From the NCBI RefSeq assembly GCF_964340395.1, contig NC_135560.1, positions 23,413,175-23,477,174 on the forward strand: a DNA stretch of 64,000 bases. Reading direction: 5' to 3'. Under the pieces are notes generated by a model. The model saw only the letters and a program-made list of their open reading frames with translations. It was not told the origin of the DNA and ran no database searches. Positions 48,966 through 64,000 of this stretch are shown piece after piece. Position numbers and translations under genes: made by a program. Within the stretch, counting starts at the first letter, position 1, and each line of letters begins with the position of its first letter. Origin of the DNA: Glandiceps talaboti. Lineage: Eukaryota > Hemichordata > Enteropneusta > Spengelidae.

Positions 48966-51140
48966 AGCCTTGTATGTGTCAATCATCTATACAAAGTAAC
49001 CTTGAATGTTGTGTTTCACCCAAATCAAACAAACGATTTGCAAACATTAGTATTGTAGTAAAAACACCCGGCTGGTTCTTTGATAAGCTCCAGGCTGGGT
49101 CTTTGATATTACATATTCTCTCTTGTGTTCTTTTATTTTTCCAGAAAGATACAAATGAACAGAGAGAAAGAGAGAGAGAATGCACAGTTCAGTAGCCATT
49201 TTAAACTAAATATTAGATGACTCTGAGCTGTATTTATCCTTCACTTTCCAGATAATAGTCAATTATATAATAATTCTTACAATCATTTCTATTTCCGCTG
49301 TAGATAGTATAAGTCAGATATGTCTCAATTCACATCATTAGATGAAAAGATAAAGTTGGGTAATCATCATAACAGATTTGGTCTGAATTTCGGAAGAATA
49401 ACTTTGAGCTGATTACAGTTTTTGTTTCAAACACACAATTTTCTTCTTTTTTTTTCCCAGAATAAAAAATATGACACATAAACAGAGTAAAACGGCGCCC
49501 CACAAAGACTAATATACATTTCAGTATTACAGACAAGCAAAACATTAATATTTAATTCAAATTTCCTAAAAGTTGAGTTTTCATCAGAAAAGAGGTGAAG
49601 TGAATCTAAAAATGCCGAGTTTATAAATAGATTATACATTTGTTCAAAATTCCACCAAAAAATTTTGAATCAAAAATTGAAATTTAAATACACAGAAAAT
49701 TCATCTCTGTAGATATTGATTGAATATGTAAGCATTACATACATGTAAAATATTAATATTGAATATAATTTCACTAAAACGTACCTTTTTGTCATTACAT
49801 ATTTAACAGTTGTGTATCACTCAAAAACGATGGTTTTGAAAACTTAATGAAATGTCATTTAAATTTCATCTGAAGTCTTGTGAAATGTGGAATATAAAAC
49901 TTAATGGTAATCAGAGCTGACAGCTGACTGCGGGTCAAGTCAGCATGAACCATTTTCTCTCTCTCTCCAATCTGGCTTTACAGCATAGCTACTTATGTTA
50001 CTGATGCTTCAATGCACTCTATTTATGTACATCAAGTAATTGTCTGGTGTTAGTTGGTCACACTGGATCAAAGGTCTCCATTTCCTCTCAGTTTTCACTA
50101 TGCTATAAAAAAAAGCAAAAACAGACCAGACATTGATGTTTTTGTCAATTACATAATTTTGGGAGTCTTTGCAAACTTTCAAATTGCTGTCTCAATTTCC
50201 AAACAGTGTTATTTTAAAAACACAAAATAGACAATTGTATTTTTGTTTGGATTTCTATTTTGCTAATTTGTCAGTGCATGATTACTGAAAAGTCTCCATG
50301 CAGTTTTCAAAGTGTTATATATTTTTTTATGCAAGCTGAAAAGTACCAAAAAACCAGACAATTATATTTTGTAAATGATGTGATTTTTAAAACTTGTCCT
50401 TGCCAATTTATCAGTTACTTGATTACAGATACTGCAATAGGTTATTTATTTATTTTATTTATTGAATGGAAACCCAAGGGGAATGAGTCCCATTTACAGA
50501 CTCCTAAAGGTGAAAAATTAGAGAAAAGACAAAATATACACAAATACACAACACATGTCAAACAAAGAAAACTAACAAAATGCACATAAAAACACATTAC
50601 AAGGCAAATATATAAAAATCAATCTTGTAAGGTGGACTTGAGATGACAATCTTGCAAAATTGCATTTAAAAAAAAAAAAATTTCAGAGATATATTTGAAA
50701 TACTACTACAAAAACCATTATAAGTGGTCATACATCTATGAAAGGCACAGTGTTTGAGAACATAAATTCTACTGACATCAGGTCTAAAACAAGAAAAATG
50801 TATCACATCTTTATGTATTTTTTTTTACAAACTTTTTAATAAGGTGACTACAAATGTATTGTTTTTAAAAAATAAACATTAATTATACTTTTTGTTAAAT
50901 TCTTTCTATCAGTACATCACTCGTACTCATTCCTTTCTTTTAAACAAGTTAAAGAACTACACAATGAAATACATGCATTTGTATAAATATTAAAATGTCA
51001 TTATAAAAACAGTCATTTTTTATTTGCAGGCGAGAATAATGGAATATGATCATCACAACAAATATATACTGGCGTGGATATTTCTGTAGAATTTATAATG
51101 GGATATATTGTTCATGGTTCTAAGAATCACTAGGACAGTA
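48966..51140. other. intergenic, no gene recognised
   Basis: AT-rich. It includes the LINE-tail-like stretch at 50440-50560, listed separately. No exon is seen. Confidence 0.5.
50440..50560 (-). mobile_element. possible LINE 3' end, - strand
   Basis: On the - strand the order is ACTCATTCCCCTTGGGTTTC, CATTCAATAAATAAAA, then TAAA/TAAT repeats. This resembles the end of CR1-like elements ('..CCAAGGGG..AATAAATAAATAA'). There is no coding part. Confidence 0.4.
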
Positions 51141-51435
51141 CAATAGAGTTACTTTGGAACGGTAAAGTGGGAAACGAATGTGATATTTCGACCCATCTAC
51201 TACAGACCTTGATCACACAATGATCTAATTATTCAGCTTTAATATTTCTCTCTAAAACTGCCAGAATAATTTGTCCTTAAATTGAGGGTAGTTGGTATCC
51301 TTGGTACCTGTATGTACATGATGGAGAGAAACATTTAACACCGAATAATTAAATCATTGCGTAATCAAGGTCTATAGTAGCCAGATCAAAACATTGCATT
51401 CGTTTCCAATTTACCATTCCTAAGTAATCATAATA
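51141..51435. mobile_element. fold-back (MITE-like) element
   Basis: Left-arm blocks are GAGTTACTTTGGAACGGTAA, GGAAACGAATG, ACAGACCTTGATCAC and AATGATCTAATTATTC. The right arm carries the complements (GAATAATTAAATCATTG, GTAATCAAGGTCTATAG, CATTCGTTTCC, TTTACCATTCCTAAGTAATC). Arms are about 110 bp with about 60 bp between. Confidence 0.65.
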
Positions 51436-52537
51436 TACTGTTATACTGTGATGTTTTCTTTTTCTGTTTTTCTTTTTAAAACAAGTGATAATAAAAAGAA
51501 AAAAAAATCATATTGCAATTCCAAAAATGTACACTTCAGCTGCTGCATACAACAGTACACTTTTGAATTATGAAAATCTAATGTAAGAAGTGCAAACTGA
51601 AAATATTCTTTGATATTTTAACAAGAAAATAGTATAATACAAGTCAGGATGATAGTGATATATCATACAGATAACAATGTCAACTAGGCTATGTAAACAG
51701 ATAGGCTTCAATGTTCAAAAGGTATTTCAATGTCTGATATAAAAAATATGACAAATTTTGTCAAAATAAAAACGCAAAATGAACCTATTATATCATATTC
51801 TAATATTTAATAGTTAATTTTAACCGTTTGATAAAAAATCTGATGAAATGTTGACTTTGTGAGAGTACAGTTGTATTTATCATTTTCTAGACTACATAAC
51901 ATTCTATACAACAATTGTATATTCAAGTTGTTAAGTCTATGTGAGAAAATAGAAATCAGAGATCACATTCTGGTCTACTCATACAGCTTATCAAATTTGT
52001 CTTGTGGGTTAAATTCAGTATTGATAATTTTTTTCTTATCATGTAGAATCCTCAAAAACAGATCTGATGTATACTCTTGTATATTTGTAGTAATCAGTAA
52101 AGGTAGTTGGATGATGACTCAGTCTGTGTTATCAGTATTGTCTGAGTTCATAGTTCCTTTATAAATAATTCATAACTTAAGGTTTCTCTATTACAGAGAT
52201 TGCAAATTGAAAGCTTAGATAGAGCTAGCTCACACCGACTCTTTGTAATGCTACAAATTCTTTAATAACCAAAATATAAAAGAGGCGCTTGCAGTGGTGT
52301 ATTGCTTCATTGCATGAATTTGTCAATTTGTCTGGCGATCAAAAACAGACATTTTTTCTGATGAATCCTTCGGCAACTGCGTATTTTTGTTTCATTTCTA
52401 TATGATATATGAAATATATGAAATATGAAATACATATTTGATGGCTTGAGATATTTAATACTGATGATGCCAATTTTCATCTTTTGTTGAAGTTAATGTC
52501 ATTTATACTGAGTCCATATTTGTTTATATGTGTATGT

Positions 52538-52582
<45 letters not shown>

Positions 52583-53989
52583 GGGAGAGGGGCACTTGTT
52601 TTGCTTCAGACACAATTAATGATTTACTCATATCTTTGTATTATGCATACAGGTACTTTGAATTTATTCATATCAAAAGCAGTAACAAAACACATTAGAA
52701 ACATAACATTCTATATAAAACTAAATGTGTCAATTTGTTTAATTTCATGAAAAATTAGAACTGGTGAGATACAAAATGTGTAAATAGAAATACCTTTACA
52801 TCACCATTATATTGAAATTCTAAAAGAAACAACCTTTCCAGACACTCAGACATCATAATATAGTGACAAAAAACAGGTAAACTTTGGAGAAACCAAAAAT
52901 ATCAAGAGGAAGAATATTATGGAATGAACAAACAATTCCTGATATGATTTTTTTAAATCACTTGTAGTAACATGTAAAATAAAAAAAAAAATTAAAATTA
53001 TAAAAATAAAATGTCAAAAAAATGAAGTAAAATGGAAGTAACATGACCCTAGCTGAATTTCTAAAAAGCTCTAAGACGTAATTGTGAATAGAGATTTTTC
53101 TTGGAAATGCTAATCTCTTCAAGCAGACAATTTAAATCACGGCATTATAGACCAGGCCTGTGCAAAGCTGCAGGAAGGCTCTCAACTAATATTGTTTGTT
53201 TTTTGTCTTTATAATGTTTTGTGCTGCCTCCTACACACTGCTGTAAAAAAAAAAGGGGGGGGAGGGGGGGGTCAATTCCTTTCATGACAAGGCCAACATC
53301 TAACAGACATTGGCAGAGCTGTTACATTTAATTGGCTATTATTTACCCCCTCCTTTTGTGAAGACAATGGAGAAAAAGCTGAAAAAAAGTAGGAAGTGTG
53401 TGATTAACTGCACACCATGACGGAAGCTAAAGCCCCCAGAGATCGGATAATCAAATTAATAATAAATGTGTAACTAGTTTGGATATCCCAAATGTCTCTG
53501 TTTTTCCAGTCTCTCTCTTTCTTTGTTTTATTTGTTGTTAGTACTCGGTACAGCTGCTGTACACTATATCTGAATTGTACCCTAGACATAAGGACGGCAT
53601 TGTTTCCGTTACAAACTACCTTTGTACAAGTAGTAGAACTGAAATTACAGCCATATGACTCTAAAATGTACAAACTGTGCTCCTAAATATGTCTCTACTG
53701 CAGTTTAGCAAACACGATTCAATTATATTGCTCACAATCATAGTCAGGAACTGATATCAAATCCTGTCGCCATCAGACATATAATAAATAACTCCTGATT
53801 TCAAAGCTGTAACGTTGTAATTTCCATTTGCCGACCTAAAATGACTAATAGCTTGCTATACTGCATTGCTTTGCTTCTATTTGAAATCGATTTATACTGC
53901 AGGGTGATTGATTTTTTGGCCTTGCTCAGAAATCTTGGCAATATTTCTTAATTCTGTATTTTTTATAAGCACGACTGAACTATAAGGTT
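51436..53989. other. intergenic, no gene recognised
   Basis: (TG)n at 52529-52582; an A run followed by a G-rich tract at about 53246-53271. Nothing coding is recognised. Confidence 0.5.
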
Positions 53990-55150
53990 ATATAGTGCTA
54001 TAGGCATGGTGTACTGTCTGTCTGTTTGCCTATGTGAATGACTTAAAGTAAGAAAATTGCTGGACCGATTATTTCAATATTTGGTGGGGATGTTACTTTC
54101 GGTGTCTAGTCATAGCTCAAATCAAAATGATTGCATTACAGGTGTGTGATTTAGGTAAAAAAATGTCAATTTGTAATTTTTGGTAATTAAAATTTAAAAT
54201 TAAAAAAATATTGATCAGATTGGTCTGAAATTGTTGGTGATGTTTGTAGGGATGTGTAGATAAAGAATGGTTCACAATATGATCCTATAAGTGATCTGCA
54301 AATTAGCATGTCGGAAACGCCTCGGTAAAACCAAAGTATGGATAACCCGAGTTCATCAATAGGCAAGTCGGGTTGTTGACAATCTCTAAATCTGTTTGCA
54401 ATGTCAACTGTATTAGGATTATAAAAGTTGTAACAGCTGATAACGTCCCTTGACTCAAACGATTCACTCCTTGAAATAACCTTGCACTCGGATCCGAACA
54501 ACAGTTTTTCTCGTTCCATAGTTAGTTAAATAGTTTTTTGAAAAATTAAGCACAGAGATACTTAAATAGCAAATTCCCATATCTGATGTCCATATACCAC
54601 ATGTAACATCGTTAATGTACAGTGCACGATTTATCCTAATGTTATGATCGCGATCGGATCATGACCTTTCACCCAAGCCAGTTGTGCCTCGCGGTGGAGT
54701 AACACACTCACTAGTACTTGCACACATTCGGTCGACAGCATTTCAGTCTTGACCTAGTACCTGTACCAGCGATGACTCAGGCTTATCAGATGTAATTACA
54801 AAAAGCAAACACTTAGTTATGGTAATGAGCTGATAAGGATTGATAAGAAAGTGCAAGAATTGCACTTTGCTGGTAAAGGCGATGTTCCCCTTATGGGTCT
54901 AAAAATGTGTCTTTTTGGTCAAAAATCTTTGAATCAGAGAGATGGAACATTCCTGGGGGATGACCCAATGAAGAAGTATGCAGCACATGATGATCTCATC
55001 AGTTATATACAAATTAGGTCTAAAATGTGACTTTTTCGAGTCAAAAACGTATATATAAAAAACTGCTTTGTGGATTGGACTGAAATTATGTAGAGATGTT
55101 GCTAGAAGTGTTGTTCTACAGATATTTTCAAGACATAATGACACAACTGG
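53990..55150. repeat. diverged interspersed repeat pieces
   Basis: Phrases of one kind recur: CCGATTATTTCAATATTTGG with TGGGGATGTTAC (about 54065), CAGATTGGTCTGAAATTG with GATGTTTG (about 54215), and GATTGGACTGAAATTATG with GAGATGTTGCT (about 55072). TAGGTCTAAAATGTGACTTT (55015) echoes GGTCTAAAAATGTGTCTTTT (54895). The boundary of a single element is not clear. Confidence 0.35.
54187..54519 (-). other. 110-codon open frame, possible first exon of unknown gene
   Basis: On the - strand from ATG at 54519: MEREKLLFGSECKVISRSES and on through a polar stretch to QQPDLPIDELG, then a less coding-like end. The upstream 54540-54800 is relatively CpG-bearing (GATCGCGATCGG, CCTCGCGGTGG, TTCGGTCGAC), which could be a promoter. 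No family is recognised, and no strong splice donor is seen. It partly overlaps repeat-like sequence, so chance is likely enough. Confidence 0.2.
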
Positions 55151-55330
55151 TCCTAGCAACCATGTTTTTGATTTCAATGTCTTCTCTTCTTTGTTTCTAT
55201 TATTGAGTCTGTCAATTAACGCCATTATTTAACCTTCAGTTCAAAAACCATGGTCTGTAGAAAAGGAAAGAAAAGGTGTTGTTATTTAAAATTAGTTTTA
55301 AGTTCTCACCCCCACCATCTGTGTCCCTGT

Positions 55331-59389
<4,059 letters not shown>

Positions 59390-59700
59390 TTCAGATAACC
59401 TGACCAACCCTAGTGTAAGCCACCTAAATATTTTTCAAAACATTCAAAACAAAAAGATGAGAAATTCTATATCTTGTTGACCTTGATGCACATCTGTTTC
59501 CTTTCCCCTGTGATGTCTGTACATATTTCATCTAAACTATCGCAGAAGGGACAATCTGACTGACATTTTGTTTGGTTTGGGGCAAAGCAATATTTTTCAT
59601 AAATGAAAACAATGAAAATGATAAAATAGAGTAAAATGAAATCAAATCCCAACCTATCTACCGTATTCTCTGAGGCCATGTTATTGAAAACACACAACAA
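59390..59700 (-). repeat. dispersed duplicate, copy 1, with 77-codon frame
   Basis: About 310 bp that recurs in the same orientation at 62935-63245. On the - strand it has an intact 77-codon frame (59700-59467). Within it an MASENTVDR start is followed by a hydrophobic stretch (FILLYFIIFIVFIY) and a Cys cluster (KCQSDCPFCDSLDEIC), then DITGERKQMC. Whether this is a real exon, a gene fragment or part of a transposon is not known. Confidence 0.6.
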
Positions 59701-59983
59701 TTAACTAGGTTTATGAATAATGCACAAAAACCCCAAACATGTATAAGTGTCAAATTTAACCTTTGAAATTCAACTTATTCAAATCATTGCCCTAGGCAGG
59801 GAGACACTGCCAGTATTTCTATTTCTATTCTAATAGGCCAATTACTTTCATGTTTGTCATTCAGAATAATCCAAGTAGTGTAATAGTGTAAAGTCAATAG
59901 CTTGTATGTTCACAGTGTCTAAAACAGTAAATGGCATGGAAAATCAAAAAATGATTAATTTTGGTTTCCAGAATTGATTGCCC

Positions 59984-60472
59984 ATTATTTTTTTACCTTC
60001 TCACTTACAGATAACATTAAAATCAGCACTTAGCTGCAACTGTGATATTTTTTTACCTCCTCACTTACAGATAACATTAAAATCAGCACTTAGCTGCAAC
60101 TGTGATATTTTTTTACCTCCTCACTTACAGATAACATTAAAATCAGCACTTAGCTGCAACTGTGATATTTTTTACCTCCTCACTTACAGATAACATTAAA
60201 ATCAGCACTTAGCTGCAACTGTGATAATTTTTACCTCCTCACTTACAGATAACATTAAAATCAGCACTTTAGCTGTGACTGTGATATTTTTTTACCTCCT
60301 CACTTACAGATAACATTAAAATCAGCACTTTAGCTGTGACTGTGATATTTTTTTACCTCCTCACTTACAGATAACATTAAAATCAACACTTAGCTGCAAC
60401 TGGGATATTTTTTAACTCCTCACTTACAGATAACATTAAAATCAACACTTAGCTGCAACTGGGACATTTTTT
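59984..60472. repeat. 60-bp minisatellite, 8 copies, each with an acceptor-like motif
   Basis: Units read TTTTTTACCTCCTCACTTAC, AGATAACATTAAAATCAGCA, CTTAGCTGCAACTGTGATAT. The pyrimidine-rich lead with TTACAG looks like a 3' splice site, repeated eight times. Variants GCTGTGACTG and CAACACTT appear in later units. The first copies keep a 20-codon frame open. Confidence 0.95.
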
Positions 60473-60961
60473 TCATTCAGTATCCAAAGATAAATTCACT
60501 AAAACTTGGTCAATTACTTATAAAAAGACACTGTATCTGATAATTAATGGTCAATATTATCTGTACGTAGTGTAGTGACAAGTTTAAATCTTGAGCAAAA
60601 GCAAAGTTACAAATTTGTCGCCATCTTAAAACTGCAATGGTTTGTAACTGTAGTATCATTTTCTGACCAGACAAACCACAATATATTCACTGAAAATTGT
60701 TAAAATTACCAATAATTAGACATTGTACATGTTAATAAGTGGTGTAGACCCAAAAATCTGTTTGATTTGATTTATTGTACGGCATATCATGTGTACTGTG
60801 ACAAAAAATGTTCAATACTGTGTATTGGTGTACAATATTATAAGCAAGTTTAATAAAAAAATAAAATAAAAAAAAACATTTTAAAAAAAAATGTTCCAGT
60901 GCAGTTATAAGTTTTCGACTTCCTCCCTTATAAATAAATAACACTTTAAGACTGTTAGATA
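60473..60961. other. intergenic, weak internal duplication
   Basis: ATTCACTAAAACTTGGTCAA and CATTGTA-type words near 60490-60550 have faint counterparts at 60685-60745, about 190 bp on. No gene is seen. Confidence 0.35.
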
Positions 60962-61040
60962 TTATTCCCCAATATTTTATGACACCCAGGGAAGGAAAAT
61001 ATGTGTGACCTAAAGAGCTTTGTCATTACAAGTTGATGAC
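60962..61040 (+). mobile_element. short palindromic element, family A copy 3 (half)
   Basis: TTATTCCCCAATATTTTA, AAGGAAAATATGTGTGACC, TAAAGAGCTTTGTCATTA and AAGTTG align with the left arm of 12838-12982. The right arm is missing, and the 93-bp array starts there instead. Confidence 0.6.
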
Positions 61041-61312
61041 ACTGTGTATTGTTCGTGTTATTCTGCTTTGAATTTGCCATAAATTTCACTTTTACTGAGA
61101 AATTTGCACATTTCACTGAAATCACGTTGACAACACTGTGTATTGTTCATGTTATTCTGATTTGAATTTGCCATAAATTTCACTTTTTTGAGAAACTTGC
61201 ACATTTCACTGAAATCACGTTGACAACACTGTGTATTGTTCGTGTTATTCTGATTTGAATTTGCCATAAATTTCACTTTTACTGAGAAACTTGTACATTT
61301 CACTGAAATCAT
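61034..61312. repeat. 93-bp tandem repeat, 3 copies
   Basis: Period 93 (GACA/GACAACACTGTGTATTG at about 61036, 61129 and 61222), with TGAATTTGCCATAAATTTCA and CATTTCACTGAAATCACG in each unit. The 31-codon period keeps a - strand frame open. Confidence 0.9.
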
Positions 61313-61459
61313 GGTTGACAGCTGCACTGTTGTGTGTCTGACACAAAACACTGTCAACATTAAAAGTCATCAGCTATGAACTGACTGCAAATTATTACTT
61401 TAAAATTATACATTTTATGAATTAATCATATCCTCATATACTTTATTAAATATGAATAG

Positions 61460-62062
61460 TGTATGTGTGTGTCAGTGTGTGTGTGTCAGTATGTGTGTCA
61501 GTATGTGTGTCAGTGTGTGTCAGTGTGTGTCTGTGTGTGTTTGAGTGTGTGTCTGTCTGTGTGTGCTTGTGTGTGTGTGTGTGTATGTGCATCAGTGTGG
61601 GTGTCAGTGCGTGTGTGTGTGTGTATGTGTGTGTGCATCAGTGTGTGTCAATGTGTGTGTTTGTGAGTTTGTGCGTGGGTGTCGGTGTGTTGGTGTGTCT
61701 GTCTGTGTGTGTGTCTGTTGGTGTTTGTGTTTGTTTGTGTGTCTGTGTTTGTGTCTGTGTCTGTTTATGTTTGTTTGTGTTTGTATTTGTGTCTTTGTCT
61801 GTTTATGTCTGTCTGTGTCTGTGTTTGTGTCTGTGTCTGTGTGTTTGTTTGTTTGTGTTTGTTTGTGTGTCTGTCTGTCTGTCTGTCTGTCTATCTGTGT
61901 GTGTGTGTCTGAGTATGTCTGTCTGTGTGGATGTGTGTCTGATCATGTCTGTGTGTGTGTGTGGCTGTGTGTCTGTGTCTGTCTGAGTGTGTCTGTGTGT
62001 CTGAGTGTGTCTGTGTGTGGCTGTGTGTCTGTGTCTGTCTGAGTGTGTCTCTGCGTGTGTGG
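61460..62062. repeat. long degenerate (TG)n/(TGTC)n tract
   Basis: About 600 bp of GTGT, TGTC, TTTG and CTGT words with almost no A or C outside the motif. Val-Cys frames here are artefacts. Confidence 0.95.
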
Positions 62063-62575
62063 TGCTCCCTTAAACTAGCCCCAACAAATTATCAAACTAC
62101 TATGTATTAAAAATTTATGAATTTGCTTGCAGGCGCTATCATTGTTATTGTACTAATACATTTACTTTGCTTGTTAGTGTTTGCAGTCTCTATGGTTTAG
62201 AACACTGAGTTCTAAAGTTTAATGAACCAATTGTTTTGTTATCTTTTCTTCTTTTACAGTGTCAGATTTCGAACATTAAAGGAATAGGTGGCTTGTTGTA
62301 ACATGCAGGTCCATTGTATGACAGTGTTATTAATACTGCTGTTTATTGAATGCAGTCTGTAATTCAAGGCCATAACAGCTGACTGTACATAAATCAGCTA
62401 GCTTCTGTCAATGAATGGTGACAAAAAAAACTAAATAGATCAATCTGTCATCTGTTCAATGTTCAACAGCACTAAACATACATTGTTTAATATTACACTT
62501 CAGCCATATACAAACATGTGTATCCTCACCACATAGACCTGTCCCCCATACATATACCCCCACACACAGATTGAT
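62063..62575. other. intergenic spacer between simple repeats
   Basis: About 510 bp without a recognised gene or array. Confidence 0.5.
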
Positions 62576-62877
62576 AACACTTGTGTCCATACACATACAC
62601 ACATATACACACATACTACCCACTCTCTCACACACACACACACACACACATACACATACATACATACATACATACATACATACATACACACACATACTAC
62701 CCACCCACTCACACACACACATACTACCCACACACACACACACTCACACACACACACTCATGTACACACTACCCACTCACACACAGCCATTCCATCCACT
62801 CCAAACACCTATACCCAACTCCACCCACACTCACTCACTCACTCACTCACTCACTCACTCACTCACTCATTCACAAA
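62576..62877. repeat. (CA)n, (CATA)n and (CTCA)n compound microsatellite
   Basis: CA runs, ACAT tetranucleotides (62651-62688) and a CTCA run (62831-62868). Confidence 0.95.
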
Positions 62878-62934
62878 CACTAATAACGCAAATAATATTT
62901 TCACATACACAGGCATGAAATACAAAAATCTGCT

Positions 62935-63245
62935 ATGCAAAAAAAAAATACCCGACCAACCCTAGATTAAGCTGCCAATCCTAAACATTTGAAACATTTA
63001 AAACAAAAAGATAAGAAATTCTTTGTCTTCTTGATCTTCATGCACATCTGTTTAAGTTTCCCCAGTGATGTCTGTACAAACTATCACAGAAGGGGTATTC
63101 CAACCCACATTTTGTTCGATTTTGGATCGAAGGAATATTTTTCAAAATTAAAAACAATTAAAAAGATAAAAAAATAAAATAAATAAAATAAAATCCTGAC
63201 CTATCTTCCCTATTTTCAGAAGCTACGTTATCAGAAACACAATTA
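62935..63245 (-). repeat. dispersed duplicate, copy 2, frame broken
   Basis: Aligns along its length with 59390-59700 (ACCAACCCTAG, AACAAAAAGAT, GAAATTCT, ATGCACATCTGTTT, GTGATGTCTGTACA, CACATTTTGTT). On the - strand ASENREDRSGFYF, YPFCDSL and CTDITGE survive but in different frames with stops, so the frame of copy 1 is broken here. Confidence 0.6.
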
Positions 63246-63658
63246 TTTTTTTTCTGCCTTTATAGCAGAAATTCAACTTTTTAAAAAAAAAAAAATATTT
63301 CCTACCAGACTATCGTCATTTAGTGTTTGTTCACTATAATCCTTTATTTCCTTTGTGTTATGTTTAAAATTATGAGTAATTTGCATTGATTTAGTCAGTT
63401 GTGTAAATGCATAGACAAGGCAGGTCAAAGGTCAAACAATTGTGATCTTTGATTAGGGAAATGGCAATCTCATGAATCTCATCACATGTAACTGGGTATT
63501 GACCTCTGACCTTCTCTTTCTGCTCTTTCTTTGCAATAACAAGCCAGCTAGGGATTGGGGGAAAAACACTTCAGGAGATGATGGGAAAATGTGATAAATT
63601 ATAAACAACTCAGTTCACGTAAATATATAGTTATTTTGACCTTTATTCACTGTTTAAA
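63246..63658. other. intergenic, nothing recognised
   Basis: AT-rich with a poly-A run at about 63282-63295. No gene is seen. Confidence 0.5.
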
Positions 63659-63828
63659 GTGGCTATATAGATGAGGATTGGGTGTGTATTTTGGATTTTT
63701 AACTTATATAATAATTTTATCTTGGCTCTAGTAGGAATTCCTTCTTGAAAAATAAATGTGAAACAACATATGCCAAGTCATTGTTTGTAAGAGATTAATA
63801 AATGTGTAAAATGTTTGTTATTGTACAT
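63659..63828 (+). mobile_element. family B fold-back, single-arm copy
   Basis: GATGAGGATTGGGTG, TTTTGGATTTTTAACTTATA, GTGAAACAACATATG, AAGAGATTAATAAATGTGTA and AAATGTTTGTTATTGTAC align with one arm of 40483-40830. The partner arm is absent. Confidence 0.65.
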
Positions 63829-63890
63829 AACACTTTAAAATGTTTAAAGGCATAATGATATATTTCTTGTTTTAGATATTTGTTTTGTAC

Positions 63891-63959
63891 AGATTAGATT
63901 AGATTAGATTAGATTAGATTAGATTAGATTAGATTAGATAAATTAGATTAGATTAGATT
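63891..63959. repeat. (AGATT)n pentanucleotide repeat
   Basis: About 13 AGATT units with one interruption (AAATT) near 63940. Confidence 0.95.
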
Positions 63960-64000
63960 GTATATAGCTTTATTACAATCATATAGAAAATTGACAATTC

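Noticed and set aside
61459-62042. Val-Cys rich frames
   Set aside because: Generated by the TG/TGTC tract; no other coding sign.

Overview
This is eukaryotic, animal DNA. Genes are split by GT-AG introns, the sequence is AT-rich, and it is packed with micro- and minisatellites, fold-back elements and decayed retrotransposon ends. Gene content and style suggest an invertebrate bilaterian (a marine deuterostome or lophotrochozoan would fit). I cannot name the species.

Three genes can be assembled exon by exon in the left two thirds. (1) A casein kinase 1 gamma gene runs on the + strand (7771-19501). Eight exons give the kinase domain from just after the N-lobe lysine region to a Cys-Cys-Cys tail; the 5' exons lie before the window. 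(2) A complete four-exon PCLAF/PAF15 gene (PCNA-clamp-associated factor, 124 aa) is on the - strand (25680-27448). (3) A complete eleven-exon TRIP4/ASC-1 gene (576 aa) is on the + strand (28254-41339). PCLAF and TRIP4 are head to head across about 0.8 kb that carries an E2F-type site, a CCAAT palindrome, and ETS-like and YY1-like motifs. The same three genes are neighbours in vertebrates (human 15q22, from memory), so this is deeply conserved linkage; the kinase gene appears flipped here relative to the human arrangement.

Layout: 1-7770, kinase intron or upstream DNA with two long hairpin-forming minisatellites; 7771-19501, kinase exons and introns with more arrays; 19502-25679, kinase 3' UTR and the convergent gap to PCLAF; 25680-27448, PCLAF; 27449-28253, shared promoter; 28254-41339, TRIP4, with a large 54-58 bp array in intron 4 and a 36-bp array at the end of exon 6; about 41340-42140, TRIP4 3' UTR; 42140-64000, a gene desert in which I recognise no gene, with tandem arrays, fold-back elements and a dispersed duplicate pair.

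The most unusual feature is the 36-bp array at TRIP4 exon 6. It amplifies the last bases of the exon together with its splice donor, so 13 further near-copies of the exon end follow the true one, 12 of them still with GT. Reading on from the exon reaches a stop codon at once. The second theme is the abundance of palindromic fold-back elements, at least seven, including one family present three times and another present as a full palindrome and as a half copy.
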